A stretch of 64,000 nucleotides of DNA from Ptiloglossa arizonensis. Taxonomy: Eukaryota; Arthropoda; Insecta; Hymenoptera; Colletidae. Each line of letters starts with the position of its first letter. The first letter of the stretch is position 1. Location: assembly GCF_051014685.1 (NCBI RefSeq), contig NW_027479474.1, forward strand, positions 52,175 through 116,174. Direction: 5' to 3'. The position numbers were made by a program, and so were the translations under genes. Shown here one piece after another: positions 38,080 to 50,270 of the stretch. The notes beneath the pieces are model-generated. The model worked only from the letters and a program-made list of their open reading frames with translations. It was not told where the DNA came from and ran no database searches.

Positions 38080-39640
38080 AGAAGACCACAAATTTTTCGC
38101 ACTTCTGCTGCTCCAAACGCTTAACCAGAATGGCCTAGGGAAAAAATACACATACCGTTGTAATCGGGCGAGTTTCTACTTTCAGACGCAACAGGAATTT
38201 TTGGGTTAGGTCAATCCGTTCGCGAGATATGGGAGTTTGAAGCCAAGAAATGGTTGAGAAGGCAAAAAATTTATCGCAATTCTTCTGCTCCAAACGCTTA
38301 ACCAGAATGGCCTAGGGAAAAAATACACATACCGTTGTAATCGGGCGAGTTTCTACTTTCAGATGCAACAGGAATTTTTGGGTTAGGTCAATCCGTTCGC
38401 GAGATACGGGAGTTTGAAGCTAAGAAATGGTTGAGAAGACCACAAATTTTTCGCACTTCTGCTGCTCCAAACGCTTAACCAGAATGGCCTAGGGAAAAAA
38501 TACACATACCGTTGTAATCGGGCGAGTTTCTACTTTCAGACGCAACAGGAATTTTTGGGTTAGGTCAATCCGTTCGCGAGATATGGGAGTTTGAAGCCAA
38601 GAAATTGTTGAGAAGGCAAAAAATTTTACGCAATTCTGCTGCTTCAAACGCTTAACCAGATTGGCCTAGGGAAAAAATACACATACCGTTGTAATCGGGC
38701 GAGTTTCTACTTTCAGATGCAATAGGAATTTTTGGGTTAGGTCAATCCTTTCGCGAGATATGGGAGTTTGAAACTAAGAAATGGTTGAGAAGACAACAAA
38801 TTTTTCGCACTTCTGCTACTCCAAACGCTCAACCAGAATGGCCGAGGAAAAAAATACACATACCGTTGTAATCGGGCGAGTTTCTACTTTCAGATGCAAC
38901 AGGAATTTTTGGGTTAGGTCAATCCGTTCGCGAGATATGGGTGTTTGAAGCTAAGAAATGGTTGAGAAGACAACAAATTTTTCGCATTTCTGCTGCCCCA
39001 AACGCTTAACCAGAATGGCCTAGGGAAAAAATACACATGCCGTTGTAATCGGGCGAGTTTCTACTTTCAGACGCAACAGGAATTTTTGGGTTAGGTCAAT
39101 CCGTTCGCGAGATATGGGAGTTTGAAGCCAGGAAATTGTTGAGAAGGCAAAAAATTTTACGCAATTCTGCTGCTTCAAACGCTTAACCAGATTGGCCTAG
39201 GGAAAAAATACACATACCGTTGTAATCGGGCGAGTTTCTACTTTCAGATGCAATAGGAATTTTTGGGTTAGGTCAATCCTTTCGCGAGATATGGGAGTTT
39301 GAAACTAAGAAATGGTTGAGAAGACAACAAATTTTTCGCACTTCTGCTGCTCCAAACGCTCAACCAGAATGGCCGAGGAAAAAAATACACATACCGTTGT
39401 AATCGGGCGAGTTTCTACTTTCAGATGCAACAGGAATTTTTGGGTTAGGTCAATCCGTTCGCGAGATATGGGTGTTTGAAGCTAAGAAATGGTTGAGAAG
39501 ACAACAAATTTTTCGCATTTCTGCTGCCCCAAACGCTTAACCAGAATGGCCTAGGGAAAAAATACACAAACCGTTGTAATCGGGCGAGTTTCTACTTTCA
39601 GACGCAACAGGAATTTTTGGGTTAGGTCAATCCGTTCGCG
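38080..39640 (+). repeat. Box monomer plus 531-bp trimer duplication
   Basis: After a box monomer at 38395 come two tandem 3-monomer units, with AAATTGTTGAG at 38602 and 39133. Each unit has, in order, AAATTGTTGAG with TTTTACGC, a CAATCCTTTCGC/GCCGAGG monomer and a GGGTGTTTG/GCTGCCCC monomer. The same trimer is doubled at 43028 and 43559 and single at 45329, 30637 and 32584. Confidence 0.82.
38395..38411 (+). other. CENP-B-box core match 7
   Basis: The perfect core sits in a GCTAAG/AGACCACAAA monomer preceded by a TTTATCGC monomer and followed by the AAATTGTTGAG trimer. It is the first of three boxes in this context. Confidence 0.6.
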
Positions 39641-40900
39641 AGATATGGGAGTTTGAAGCCAAGAAATGGTTGACAAGGCAAAAAATTTTTCGCAATTCTG
39701 CTGCTCCAAACGTTTAAACAGAATGGCCTAGGGAGAAAATACACATACCGTTGTAATCGGGCGAGTTTCTACTTTCAGATGCAATAGGAATTTTTGGGTT
39801 AGGTCAATCCGTTCGCGAGATATGGGAGTTTGAAGCCAAGAAATGGTTGAGGAGGCAAAAAATTTTTGGTAATTCTTTTGCTCCAAACGCTTAACCAGAA
39901 TGGCCTAGGGAAAAAATACACACAGCGTTTTAATCGGGCGAGTTTGTACTTTCAGGTGCAACAGGAATTTTTGGGTTAGGTCAATCCGTTCGCGAGATAT
40001 GGGAGTTTGAAGCCAAGAAATGGTTGAGAAGGCAAAAAATTTTTCGCAATTCTGCTGCTCCAAACGCTTAACCAGAATGGCCTAGGGAAAAAATACACAT
40101 ACCGCTGTAATCGGGCGAGTTTCTACTTTCAGATGCAATAGGAATTTTTGGGATAGGTCAATCCGTTCGCGAGATATGGGAGTTTGAAGCCAAGAAATGG
40201 TTGAGGAGGCAAAAAATTTTTGGTAATTCTTTTGCTCCAAACGCTTAACCAGAATGGCCTAGGGAAAAAATACACATACCGTTGTAATCGGGGGAGTTTC
40301 TACTTTCAGACGCAACTGGAATTTTTGGTTTAGGTCAATCCGTTCGCGAGATATGGGAGTTTGAAGCCAAGAAATGGTTGAGAAGGCAAAAAATTTTTCG
40401 CAATTCTGCTGCTCCAAACGCTTAACAAGAATGGCCTAGGGAAAAAATACACATACCGTTGTAATCGGGCGAGTTTCTACTTTCAGACGCAACAGGAATT
40501 TTTGGGTTAGGTCAATCCGTTCGCGAGATATGGGAGTTTGAAGCCAAGAAATGGTTGACAAGGCAAAAAATTTTTCGCAATTCTGCTGCTCCAAACGTTT
40601 AAACAGAATGGCCTAGGGAGAAAATACACATACCGCTGTAATCGGGCGAGTTTCTACTTTCAGATGCAATAGGAATTTTTGGGTTAGGTCAATCCGTTCG
40701 CGAGATATGGGAGTTTGAAGCCAAGAAATGGTTGAGGAGGCAAAAAAAAATTGGTAATTCTTTTGCTCCAAACGCTTAACCAGAATGGCCTAGGGAAAAA
40801 ATACACACAGCGTTTTAATCGGGCGAGTTTGTACTTTCAGGTGCGACAGGAATTTTTGGTTTAGGTCAATCCGTTCGCGAGATATGGGAGTTTGAAGCTA
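39640..40900 (+). repeat. Divergent-subfamily block (TTTGGTAATTC monomers)
   Basis: Monomers here carry a linked set of changes: GAGGAGG, TTTTTGGTAATTC, CTTTTGCTCC, CACACAGCG, TTTTAATCGGG, TTTGTACTTTC and CAGGTGC. This is far more divergent than the array average. GTTTAAAC monomers occur at 39712 and 40597, 885 bp apart. The block recurs at 45.9-48.4 kb, and a partial copy begins at 63.4 kb. Confidence 0.82.
40742..40752 (+). other. A9T2 tract replacing A6T5
   Basis: In this divergent monomer the A6T5 tract reads A9T2, with monomer length unchanged. Three adjacent T-to-A changes occur together. No other copy I saw has this. It could be a multi-base mutation, a small inversion of the AT palindrome, or a base-calling artefact. 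Confidence 0.8.
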
Positions 40901-42290
40901 AGAAATGGTTGAGAAGGCAAAAAATTTTTCGCAATTCTGCTGCTCCAAACGCTTAACCAGAATGGCCTAGGGAAAAAATACACATACCGTTGTAATCGGG
41001 CGAGTTTCTACTTTCAGATGCAATAGGAATTTTTGGGTTAGGTCAATCCGTTCGTGAGATATGGCAGTTTGAAACTAAGAAATGGTTGAGAAGACAACAA
41101 ATTTTTCGCACCTCTGCTGCTCCAAACGCTTAACCAGAATGGCCTAGGGAAAAAATACACATACCGTTGTAATCGGGCGAGTTTCTACTTTCAGACGCAA
41201 CAGGAATTTTTGGGTTAGGTCAATCCGTTCGCGAGATATGGGAGTTTGAAGCCAAGAAATGGTTGACAAGGCAAAAAATTTTTCGCAATTCTAGTGCTCC
41301 AAACGGTTAACCAGAATGGCCTAGGGAAAAAATACACATACCGTTGTAATCGGTCGAGTTTCTACTTTCAGATGCTATTTGGAATTTTTGGGTTAGGTCA
41401 ATCCGTTCGCGAGATATGGGAGTTTGAAGCAAAGAAATGGTTGAGAAGGCAAAAAATTTTTCGCAATTCTGCTGCTCCAAACGCTTAACCAGAATGGCCT
41501 AGAGGAAAAATACACATACCGTTGTAATCTGGCGAGTTTCTACTTTCAGATGCAATAGGAATTTTTGGGTTAGGTCAATCCGTTCGTGAGATATGGCAGT
41601 TTGAAGCTAAGAAATGGTTGAGAAGACAACAAATTTTTCGCACCTCTGCTGCTCCAAACGCTTAACCAGAATGGCCTAGGGAAAAAATACACATACCGTT
41701 GTAATCGTGCGAGTTTCTACTTTCAGATGCAATAGGAATTTTTGGGTTAGGTCAATCCGTTCGTGAGATATAGCAGTTTGAAGCTAAGAAATGGTTGAGA
41801 AGACAACAAATTTCTCGCACCTCTGCTGCTCCAAACGCTTAACCAGAATGGCCTAGGGAAAAAATACACATACCGTTGTAATCGGGCGAGTTTCTACTTT
41901 CAGATGCAATAGGAATTTTTGGGTTAGGTCAATCCGTTCGCGAGATATGGGAGTTTGAAGCAAAGAAATGGTTGAGAAGGCAACAAATTTTTCGCACCTC
42001 TGCTGCTCCAAGCGCTTAACCAGAATGGCCTAGGGAAAAAATACACATACCGTTGTAATCGGGCGAGTTTCTACTTTCAGACGCAACAGGCATTTTTCGG
42101 TTAGGTCAATCCGTTCGCGAGATATGGGAGTTTGAAGCCAAGAAATGGTTGAGAAGGCAACAAATTTTTCGCACCTCTGCTGCTCCAAGCGCTTAACCAG
42201 AATGGCCTAGGGAAAAAATACACATACCGTTGTAATCGGGCGAGTTTCTACTTTCAGACGCAACAGGCATTTTTCAGTTAGGTCAATCCG
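40900..42290 (+). repeat. CGTGAGATATGGCAG monomer cluster
   Basis: Several monomers here have CGTGAG in place of CGCGAG and GGCAG in place of GGGAG, often followed by CGCACCTCTG. A 178-bp monomer (41245-41422) contains GATGCTATTTGG. Two nearly identical monomers with GCATTTTTC and CCAAGCGC follow at about 42000-42250. The order from 41080 to 42100 is repeated at about 48860-49730, about 44 monomers away. Confidence 0.72.
41245..41422 (+). repeat. 178-bp monomer (GATGCTATTTGG)
   Basis: GATGCAATAGG is replaced by GATGCTATTTGG, adding one base. The paralogous copy near 49160 reads GATGCTATAGG and has normal length, so the insertion happened after the duplication or is an error. Confidence 0.85.
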
Positions 42291-42820
42291 TTCGCGAGAT
42301 ATGGGAGTTTGAAACTAAGAAATGGTTGAGAAGACAACAAATTTTTCGCACTTCTGCTGCTCCAAACGCTCAACCAGAATGGCCGAGGAAAAAAATACAC
42401 ATACCGTTGTAATCGGGCGAGTTTCTACTTTCAGATGCAACAGGAATTTTTGGGTTAGGTCAATCCGTTCGCGAGATATGGGAGTTTGAAGCCAAGAAAT
42501 GGTTGAGAAGACCACAAATTTTTCGCACTTCTGCTGCTCCAAACGCTTAACCAGAATGGCCTAGGGAAAAAATACACATACCGTTGTAATCGGGCGAGTT
42601 TCTACTTTCAGACGCAACAGGAATTTTTGGGTTAGGTCAATCCGTTCGCGAGATATGGGAGTTTGAAGCCAAGAAATGGTTGAGAAGGCAAAAAATTTAT
42701 CGCAATTCTTCTGCTCCAAACGCTTAACCAGAATGGCCTAGGGAAAAAATACACATACCTTTGTAATCGGGCGAGTTTCTACTTTCAGATGCAACAGGAA
42801 TTTTTGGGTTAGGTCAATCC

Positions 42821-42837
42821 GTTCGCGAGATACGGGA
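42821..42837 (+). other. CENP-B-box core match 8
   Basis: Perfect nine-position core in a GCTAAG/AGACCACAAA monomer, within the 2301-bp duplication. Confidence 0.6.
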
Positions 42838-45121
42838 GTTTGAAGCTAAGAAATGGTTGAGAAGACCACAAATTTTTCGCACTTCTGCTGCTCCAAACGC
42901 TTAACCAGAATGGCCTAGGGAAAAAATACACATACCGTTGTAATCGGGCGAGTTTCTACTTTCAGACGCAACAGGAATTTTTGGGTTAGGTCAATCCTTT
43001 CGCGAGATATGGGAGTTTGAAGCCAAGAAATTGTTGAGAAGGCAAAAAATTTTACGCAATTCTGCTGCTTCAAACGCTTAACCAGATTGGCCTAGGGAAA
43101 AAATACACATACCGTTGTAATCGGGCGAGTTTCTACTTTCAGATGCAATAGGAATTTTTGGGTTAAGTCAATCCTTTCGCGAGATATGGGAGTTTGAAAC
43201 TAAGAAATGGTTGAGAAGACAACAAATTTTTCGCACTTCTGCTGCTCCAAACGCTCAACCAGAATGGCCGAGGAAAAAAATACACATACCGTTGTAATCG
43301 GGCGAGTTTCTACTTTCAGATGCAACAGGAATTTTTGGGTTAGGTCAATCCGTTCGCGAGATATGGGTGTTTGAAGCTAAGAAATGGTTGAGAAGACAAC
43401 AAATTTTTCGCATTTCTGCTGCCCCAAACGCTTAACCAGAATGGCCTAGGGAAAAAATACACATACCGTTGTAATCGGGCGAGTTTCTACTTTCAGACGC
43501 AACAGGAATTTTTGGGTTAGGTCAATCCGTTCGCGAGATATGGGAGTTTGAAGCCAAGAAATTGTTGAGAAGGCAAAAAATTTTACGCAATTCTGCTGCT
43601 TCAAACGCTTAACCAGATTGGCCTAGGGAAAAAATACACATACCGTTGTAATCGGGCGAGTTTCTACTTTCAGATGCAATAGGAATTTTTGGGTTAAGTC
43701 AATCCTTTCGCGAGATATGGGAGTTTGAAACTAAGAAATGGTTGAGAAGACAACAAATTTTTCGCACTTCTGCTGCTCCAAACGCTCAACCAGAATGGCC
43801 GAGGAAAAAAATACACATACCGTTGTAATCGGGCGAGTTTCTACTTTCAGATGCAACAGGAATTTTTGGGTTAGGTCAATCCGTTCGCGAGATATGGGTG
43901 TTTGAAGCTAAGACATGGTTGAGAAGACAACAAATTTTTCGCATTTCTGCTGCCCCAAACGCTTAACCAGAATGGCCTAGGGAAAAAATACACATACCGT
44001 TGTAATCGGGCGAGTTTCTACTTTCAGACGCAACAGGCATTTTTCGGTTAGGTCAATCCGTTCGCGAGATATGGGAGTTTGAAGCCAAGAAATGGTTGAG
44101 AAGGCAACAAATTTTTCGCACCTCTGCTGCTCCAAGCGCTTAACCAGAATGGCCTAGGGAAAAAATACACATACCGTTGTAATCGGGCGAGTTTCTACTT
44201 TCAGACGCAACAGGCATTTTTCGGTTAGGTCAATCCGTTCGCGAGATATGGGAGTTTGAAACTAAGAAATGGTTGAGAAGACAACAAATTTTTCGCACTT
44301 CTGCTGCTCCAAGCGCTTAACCAGAATGGCCTAGGGAAAAAATACACATACCGTTGTAATCGGGCGAGTTTCTACTTTCAGACGCAACAGGCATTTTTCG
44401 GTTAGGTCAATCCGTTCGCGAGATATGGGAGTTTGAAGCCAAGAAATGGTTGAGAAGGCAACAAATTTTTCGCACCTCTGCTGCTCCAAGCGCTTAACCA
44501 GAATGGCCTAGGGAAAAAATACACATACCGTTGTAATCGGGCGAGTTTCTACTTTCAGACGCAACAGGCATTTTTCGGTTAGGTCAATCCGTTCGCGAGA
44601 TATGGGAGTTTGAATCTAAGAAATGGTTGAGAAGACAACAAATTTTTCGCACTTCTGCTGCTCCAAACGCTCAACCAGAATGGCCGAGGAAAAAAATACA
44701 CATACCGTTGTAATCGGGCGAGTTTCTACTTTCAGATGCAACAGGAATTTTTGGGTTAGGTCAATCCGTTCGCGAGATATGGGAGTTTGAAGCCAAGAAA
44801 TGGTTGAGAAGACCACAAATTTTTCGCACTTCTGCTGCTCCAAACGCTTAACCAGAATGGCCTAGGGAAAAAATACACATACCGTTGTAATCGGGCGAGT
44901 TTCTACTTTCAGACGCAACAGGAATTTTTGGGTTAGGTCAATCCGTTCGCGAGATATGGGAGTTTGAAGCCAAGAAATGGTTGAGAAGGCAAAAAATTTA
45001 TCGCAATTCTTCTGCTCCAAACGCTTAACCAGAATGGCCTAGGGAAAAAATACACATACCTTTGTAATCGGGCGAGTTTCTACTTTCAGATGCAACAGGA
45101 ATTTTTGGGTTAGGTCAATCC

Positions 45122-45138
45122 GTTCGCGAGATACGGGA
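45122..45138 (+). other. CENP-B-box core match 9
   Basis: Perfect core exactly 2301 bp after the one at 42821. It is the last perfect box that I found; none was seen from here to the end of the window. Confidence 0.6.
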
Positions 45139-45839
45139 GTTTGAAGCTAAGAAATGGTTGAGAAGACCACAAATTTTTCGCACTTCTGCTGCTCCAAACG
45201 CTTAACCAGAATGGCCTAGGGAAAAAATACACATACCGTTGTAATCGGGCGAGTTTCTACTTTCAGACGCAACAGGAATTTTTGGGTTAGGTCAATCCGT
45301 TCGCGAGATATGGGAGTTTGAAGCCAAGAAATTGTTGAGAAGGCAAAAAATTTTACGCAATTCTGCTGCTTCAAACGCTTAACCAGATTGGCCTAGGGAA
45401 AAAATACACATACCGTTGTAATCGGGCGAGTTTCTACTTTCAGATGCAATAGGAATTTTTGGGTTAAGTCAATCCTTTCGCGAGATATGGGAGTTTGAAA
45501 CTAAGAAATGGTTGAGAAGAAAACAAATTTTTCGCACTTCTGCTGCTCCAAACGCTCAACCAGAATGGCCGAGGAAAAAAATACACATACCGTTGTAATC
45601 GGGCGAGTTTCTACTTTCAGATGCAACAGGAATTTTTGGGTTAGGTCAATCCGTTCGCGAGATATGGGTGTTTGAAGCTAAGAAATGGTTGAGAAGACAA
45701 CAAATTTTTCGCATTTCTGCTGCCCCAAACGCTTAACCAGAATGGCCTAGGGAAAAAATACACATACCGTTGTAATCGGGCGAGTTTCTACTTTCAGACG
45801 CAACAGGAATTTTTGGGTTAGGTCAATCCGTTCGCGAGA

Positions 45840-47560
45840 TATGGGAGTTTGAAGCCAAGAAATGGTTGACAAGGCAAAAAATTTTTCGCAATTCTGCTGC
45901 TCCAAACGTTTAAACAGAATGGCCTAGGGAGAAAATACACATACCGTTGTAATCGGGCGAGTTTCTACTTTCAGATGCAACAGGAATTTTTGGGTTAGGT
46001 CAATCCGTTCGCGAGATATGGGAGTTTGAAGCCAAGAAATGGTTGAGGAGGCAAAAAATTTTTGGTAATTCTTTTGCTCCAAACGCTTAACCAGAATGGC
46101 CTAGGGAAAAAATACACACAGCGTTTTAATCGGGCGAGTTTGTACTTTCAGGTGCAACAGGAATTTTTGGGTTAGGTCAATCCGTTCGCGAGATATGGGA
46201 GTTTGAAGCCAAGAAATGGTTGAGAAGGCAAAAAATTTTTCGCAATTCTGCTGCTCCAAACGCTTAACCAGAATGGCCTAGGGAAAAAATACACATACCG
46301 CTGTAATCGGGCGAGTTTCTACTTTCAGATGCAATAGGAATTTTTGGGTTAGGTCAATCCGTTCGCGAGATATGGGAGTTTGAAGCCAAGAAATGGTTGA
46401 GGAGGCAAAAAATTTTTGGTAATTCTTTTGCTCCAAACGCTTAACCAGAATGGCCTAGGGAAAAAATACACATACCGTTGTAATCGGGGGAGTTTCTACT
46501 TTCAGACGCAACTGGAATTTTTGGTTTAGGTCAATCCGTTCGCGAGATATGGGAGTTTGAAGCCAAGAAATGGTTGAGAAGGCAAAAAATTTTTCGCAAT
46601 TCTGCTGCTCCAAACGCTTAACAAGAATGGCCTAGGGAAAAAATACACATACCGTTGTAATCGGGCGAGTTTCTACTTTCAGACGCAACAGGAATTTTTG
46701 GGTTAGGTCAATCCGTTCGCGAGATATGGGAGTTTGAAGCCAAGAAATGGTTGAGAAGGCAAAAAATTTTTCGCAATTCTGCTGCTCCAAACGCTTAACA
46801 AGAATGGCCTAGGGAAAAAATACACATACCGTTGTAATCGGGGGAGTTTTTACTTTCAGACGCAACTGGAATTTTTGGTTTAGGTCAATCCGTTCGCGAG
46901 ATATGGGAGTTTGAAGCCAAGAAATGGTTGAGAAGGCAAAAAATTTTTCGCAATTCTGCTGCTCCAAACGCTTAACAAGAATGGCCTAGGGAAAAAATAC
47001 ACATACCGTTGTAATCGGGCGAGTTTCTACTTTCAGACGCAACAGGAATTTTTGGGTTAGGTCAATCCGTTCGCGAGATATGGGAGTTTGAAGCCAAGAA
47101 ATGGTTGACAAGGCAAAAAATTTTTCGCAATTCTGCTGCTCCAAACGTTTAAACAGAATGGCCTAGGGAGAAAATACACATACCGCTGTAATCGGGCGAG
47201 TTTCTACTTTCAGATGCAATAGGAATTTTTGGGTTAGGTCAATCCGTTCGCGAGATATGGGAGTTTGAAGCCAAGAAATGGTTGAGGAGGCAAAAAATTT
47301 TTGGTAATTCTTTTGCTCCAAACGCTTAACCAGAATGGCCTAGGGAAAAAATACACACAGCGTTTTAATCGGGCGAGTTTGTACTTTCAGGTGCGACAGG
47401 AATTTTTGGTTTAGGTCAATCCGTTCGCGAGATATGGGAGTTTGAAGCCAAGAAATGGTTGAGAAGGCAAAAAATTTTTCGCAATTCTGCTGCTCCAAAC
47501 GCTTAACAAGAATGGCCTAGGGAAAAAATACACATACCGTTGTAATCGGGCGAGTTTCTA
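45840..47560 (+). repeat. Second divergent-subfamily block
   Basis: GTTTAAAC monomers at 45908 and 47147 match those at 39712 and 40597, with offsets of 6196 and 6550 bp. Between them are the same GAGGAGG/TTTGGTAATTC and GGGGGAG/GGTTTAGG monomers. Two extra monomers near 46690-46900, repeating the AACAAGAAT and GGGGGAG types, account for the 354-bp difference. Confidence 0.8.
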
Positions 47561-47617
47561 CTTTCAGATGCAACAGGAATTTTTGGGTTAGGTCAATCCG
47601 TTCGCGAGATATGGGAG

Positions 47618-49030
47618 TTTGAAGCAAAGAAATGGTTGAGAAGGCAAAAAATTTTCGCAATTCTGCTGCTCCAAACGCTTAACCAGAATGGCCTAGGGAA
47701 AAAATACACATACCGTTGTAATCGGGCGAGTTTCTACTTTCAGATGCAATAGGAATTTTTGGGTTAGGTCAATCCTTTCGCGAGATATGGGAGTTTGAAA
47801 CTAAGAAATGGTTGAGAAGACAACAAATTTTTCGCACTTCTGCTGCTCCAAACGCTCAACCAGAATGGCCGAGGAAAAAAATACACATACCGTTGTAATC
47901 GGGCGAGTTTCTACTTTCAGATGCAACAGGAATTTTTGGGTTAGGTCAATCCGTTCGCGAGATATGGGTGTTTGAAGCTAAGAAATGGTTGAGAAGACAA
48001 CAAATTTTTCGCATTTCTGCTGCCCCAAACGCTTAACCAGAATGGCCTAGGGAAAAAATACACATACCGTTGTAATCGGGCGAGTTTCTACTTTCAGACG
48101 CAACAGGAATTTTTGGGTTAGGTCAATCCGTTCGCGAGATATGGGAGTTTGAAGCCAAGAAATGGTTGACAAGGCAAAAAATTTTTCGCAATTCTGCTGC
48201 TCCAAACGTTTAAACAGAATGGCCTAGGGAGAAAATACACATACCGTTGTAATCGGGCGAGTTTCTACTTTCAGATGCAATAGGAATTTTTGGGTTAGGT
48301 CAATCCGTTCGCGAGATATGGGAGTTTGAAGCCAAGAAATGGTTGAGGAGGCAAAAAATTTTTGGTAATTCTTTTGCTCCAAACGCTTAACCAGAATGGC
48401 CTAGGGAAAAAATACACATACCGTTGTAATCGGGGGAGTTTCTACTTTCAGACGCAACTGGAATTTTTGGTTTAGGTCAATCCGTTCGCGAGATATGGAG
48501 TTTGAAGCCAAGAAATGTTGAGAAGGCAAAAAATTTTTCGCAATTCTGCTGCTCCAAACGCTTAACAAGAATGGCCTAGGGAAAAAATACACATACCGTT
48601 GTAATCGGGCGAGTTTCTACTTTCAGATGCAACAGGAATTTTTGGGTTAGGTCAATCCGTTCGCGAGATATGGGAGTTTGAAGCAAAGAAATGGTTGAGA
48701 AGGCAAAAAATTTTTCGCAATTCTGCTGCTCCAAACGCTTAACCAGAATGGCCTAGGGAAAAAATACACATACCGTTGTAATCGGGCGAGTTTTCTACTT
48801 TCAGATGCAATAGGAATTTTTGGGTTAGGTCAATCCGTTCGTGAGATATGGCAGTTTGAAACTAAGAAATGGTTGAGAAGACAACAAATTTTCGCACCTC
48901 TGCTGCTCCAAACGCTTAACCAGAATGGCCTAGGGAAAAAATACACATACCGTTGTAATCGGGCGAGTTTCTACTTTCAGACGCAACAGGAATTTTTGGG
49001 TTAGGTCAATCCGCTCGCGAGATATGGGAG
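47618..49030 (+). repeat. Eight monomers with five single-base indels
   Basis: Five of the twelve length variants in the window lie in this 1.4 kb. They are a T4 for T5 at about 47652, GG for GGG at about 48498, G for GG at about 48517, T4 for T3 at 48791, and T4 for T5 at about 48889. All are homopolymer length changes. A GTTTAAAC monomer at 48208 and a TTTGGTAATTC monomer at about 48360 show it otherwise continues the divergent block. Confidence 0.88.
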
Positions 49031-50270
49031 TTTGAAGCCAAGAAATGGTTGACAAGGCAAAAAATTTTTCGCAATTCTGCTGCTCCAAACGGTTAACCAG
49101 AATGGCCTAGGGAAAAAATACACATACCGTTGTAATCGGGCGAGTTTCTACTTTCAGATGCTATAGGAATTTTTGGGTTAGGTCAATCCGTTCGCGAGAT
49201 ATGGGAGTTTGAAGCAAACAAATGGTTGAGAAGGCAAAAAATTTTTCGCAATTCTGCTGCTCCAAACGCTTAACCAGAATGGCCTAGAGGAAAAATACAC
49301 ATACCGTTGTAATCTGGCGAGTTTCTACTTTCAGATGCAATAGGAATTTTTGGGTTAGGTCAATCCGTTCGTGAGATATGGCAGTTTGAAGCTAAGAAAT
49401 GGTTGAGAAGACAACAAATTTTTCGCACCTCTGCTGCTCCAAACGCTTAACCAGAATGGCCTAGGGAAAAAATACACATACCGTTGTAATCGGGCGAGTT
49501 TCTACTTTCAGATGCAATAGGAATTTTTGGGTTAGGTCAATCCGTTCGCGAGATATGGGAGTTTGAAGCAAAGAAATGGTTGAGAAGGCAACAAATTTTT
49601 CGCACCTCTGCTGCTCCAAGCGCTTAACCAGAATGGCCTAGGGAAAAAATACACATACCGTTGTAATCGGGCGAGTTTCTACTTTCAGACGCAACAGGCA
49701 TTTTTCGGTTAGGTCAATCCGTTCGCGAGATATGGGAGTTTGAAGCCAAGAAATGGTTGAGAAGGCAAAAAATTTTTCGCAATTCTGCTGCTCCAAACGC
49801 TTAACCAGAGTGGCCTAGGGAAAAAATACACATACCGTTGTAATCGGGCGAGTTTCTACTTTCAGATGCAATAGGAATTTTTGGGTTAGGTCAATCCGTT
49901 CGCGAGATATGGGAGTTTGAAGCCAAGAAATGGTTGAGAAGGCAAAAAATTTTTCGCAATTCTGCTGCTCCAAACGCTTAACCAGAATGGCCTAGGGAAA
50001 AAATACACATACCGTTGTAATCGGGCGAGTTTCTACTTTCAGATGCAATAGGAATTTTTAGGTTAGGTCAATCCGTTCGCGAGATATGGGAGTTTGAAGC
50101 CAAGAAATGGTTGAGAAGGCAAAAAATTTTTCGCAATTCTGCTGCTCCAAACGCTTAACAAGAATGGCGTAGGGAGAAAATACACATACCGTTGTAATCG
50201 GGCGAGTTTCTACTTTCAGATGCAACAGGAATTTTTGGGTTAGGTCAATCCGTTCGCGAAATATGGGAGT
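49030..50270 (+). repeat. Transitional monomers before the tetramer HOR
   Basis: The first part copies the order at 41.2-42.1 kb (GGTTAACC, GATGCTATAGG, CTAGAGG with AATCTGGCG, GGCAG, CCAAGCGC). The second part is mainly plain consensus monomers with occasional CGGAG-to-GAGTGG changes. No clean HOR is seen. Confidence 0.7.

Larger units (their letters stand above)
42290..45840 (+). repeat. 13-monomer (2301 bp) duplication
   Basis: About 42290-43540 matches 44591-45840 at an offset of 2301 bp. Markers include the box core at 42821 and 45122, AAATTGTTGAG at 43028 and 45329, and CATACCTTTG just upstream of each box. Copy 1 carries an additional 531-bp trimer (43028 and 43559). A run of near-identical GCATTTTTC/CCAAGCGC monomers at about 44030-44590 separates the copies. 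Confidence 0.83.
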
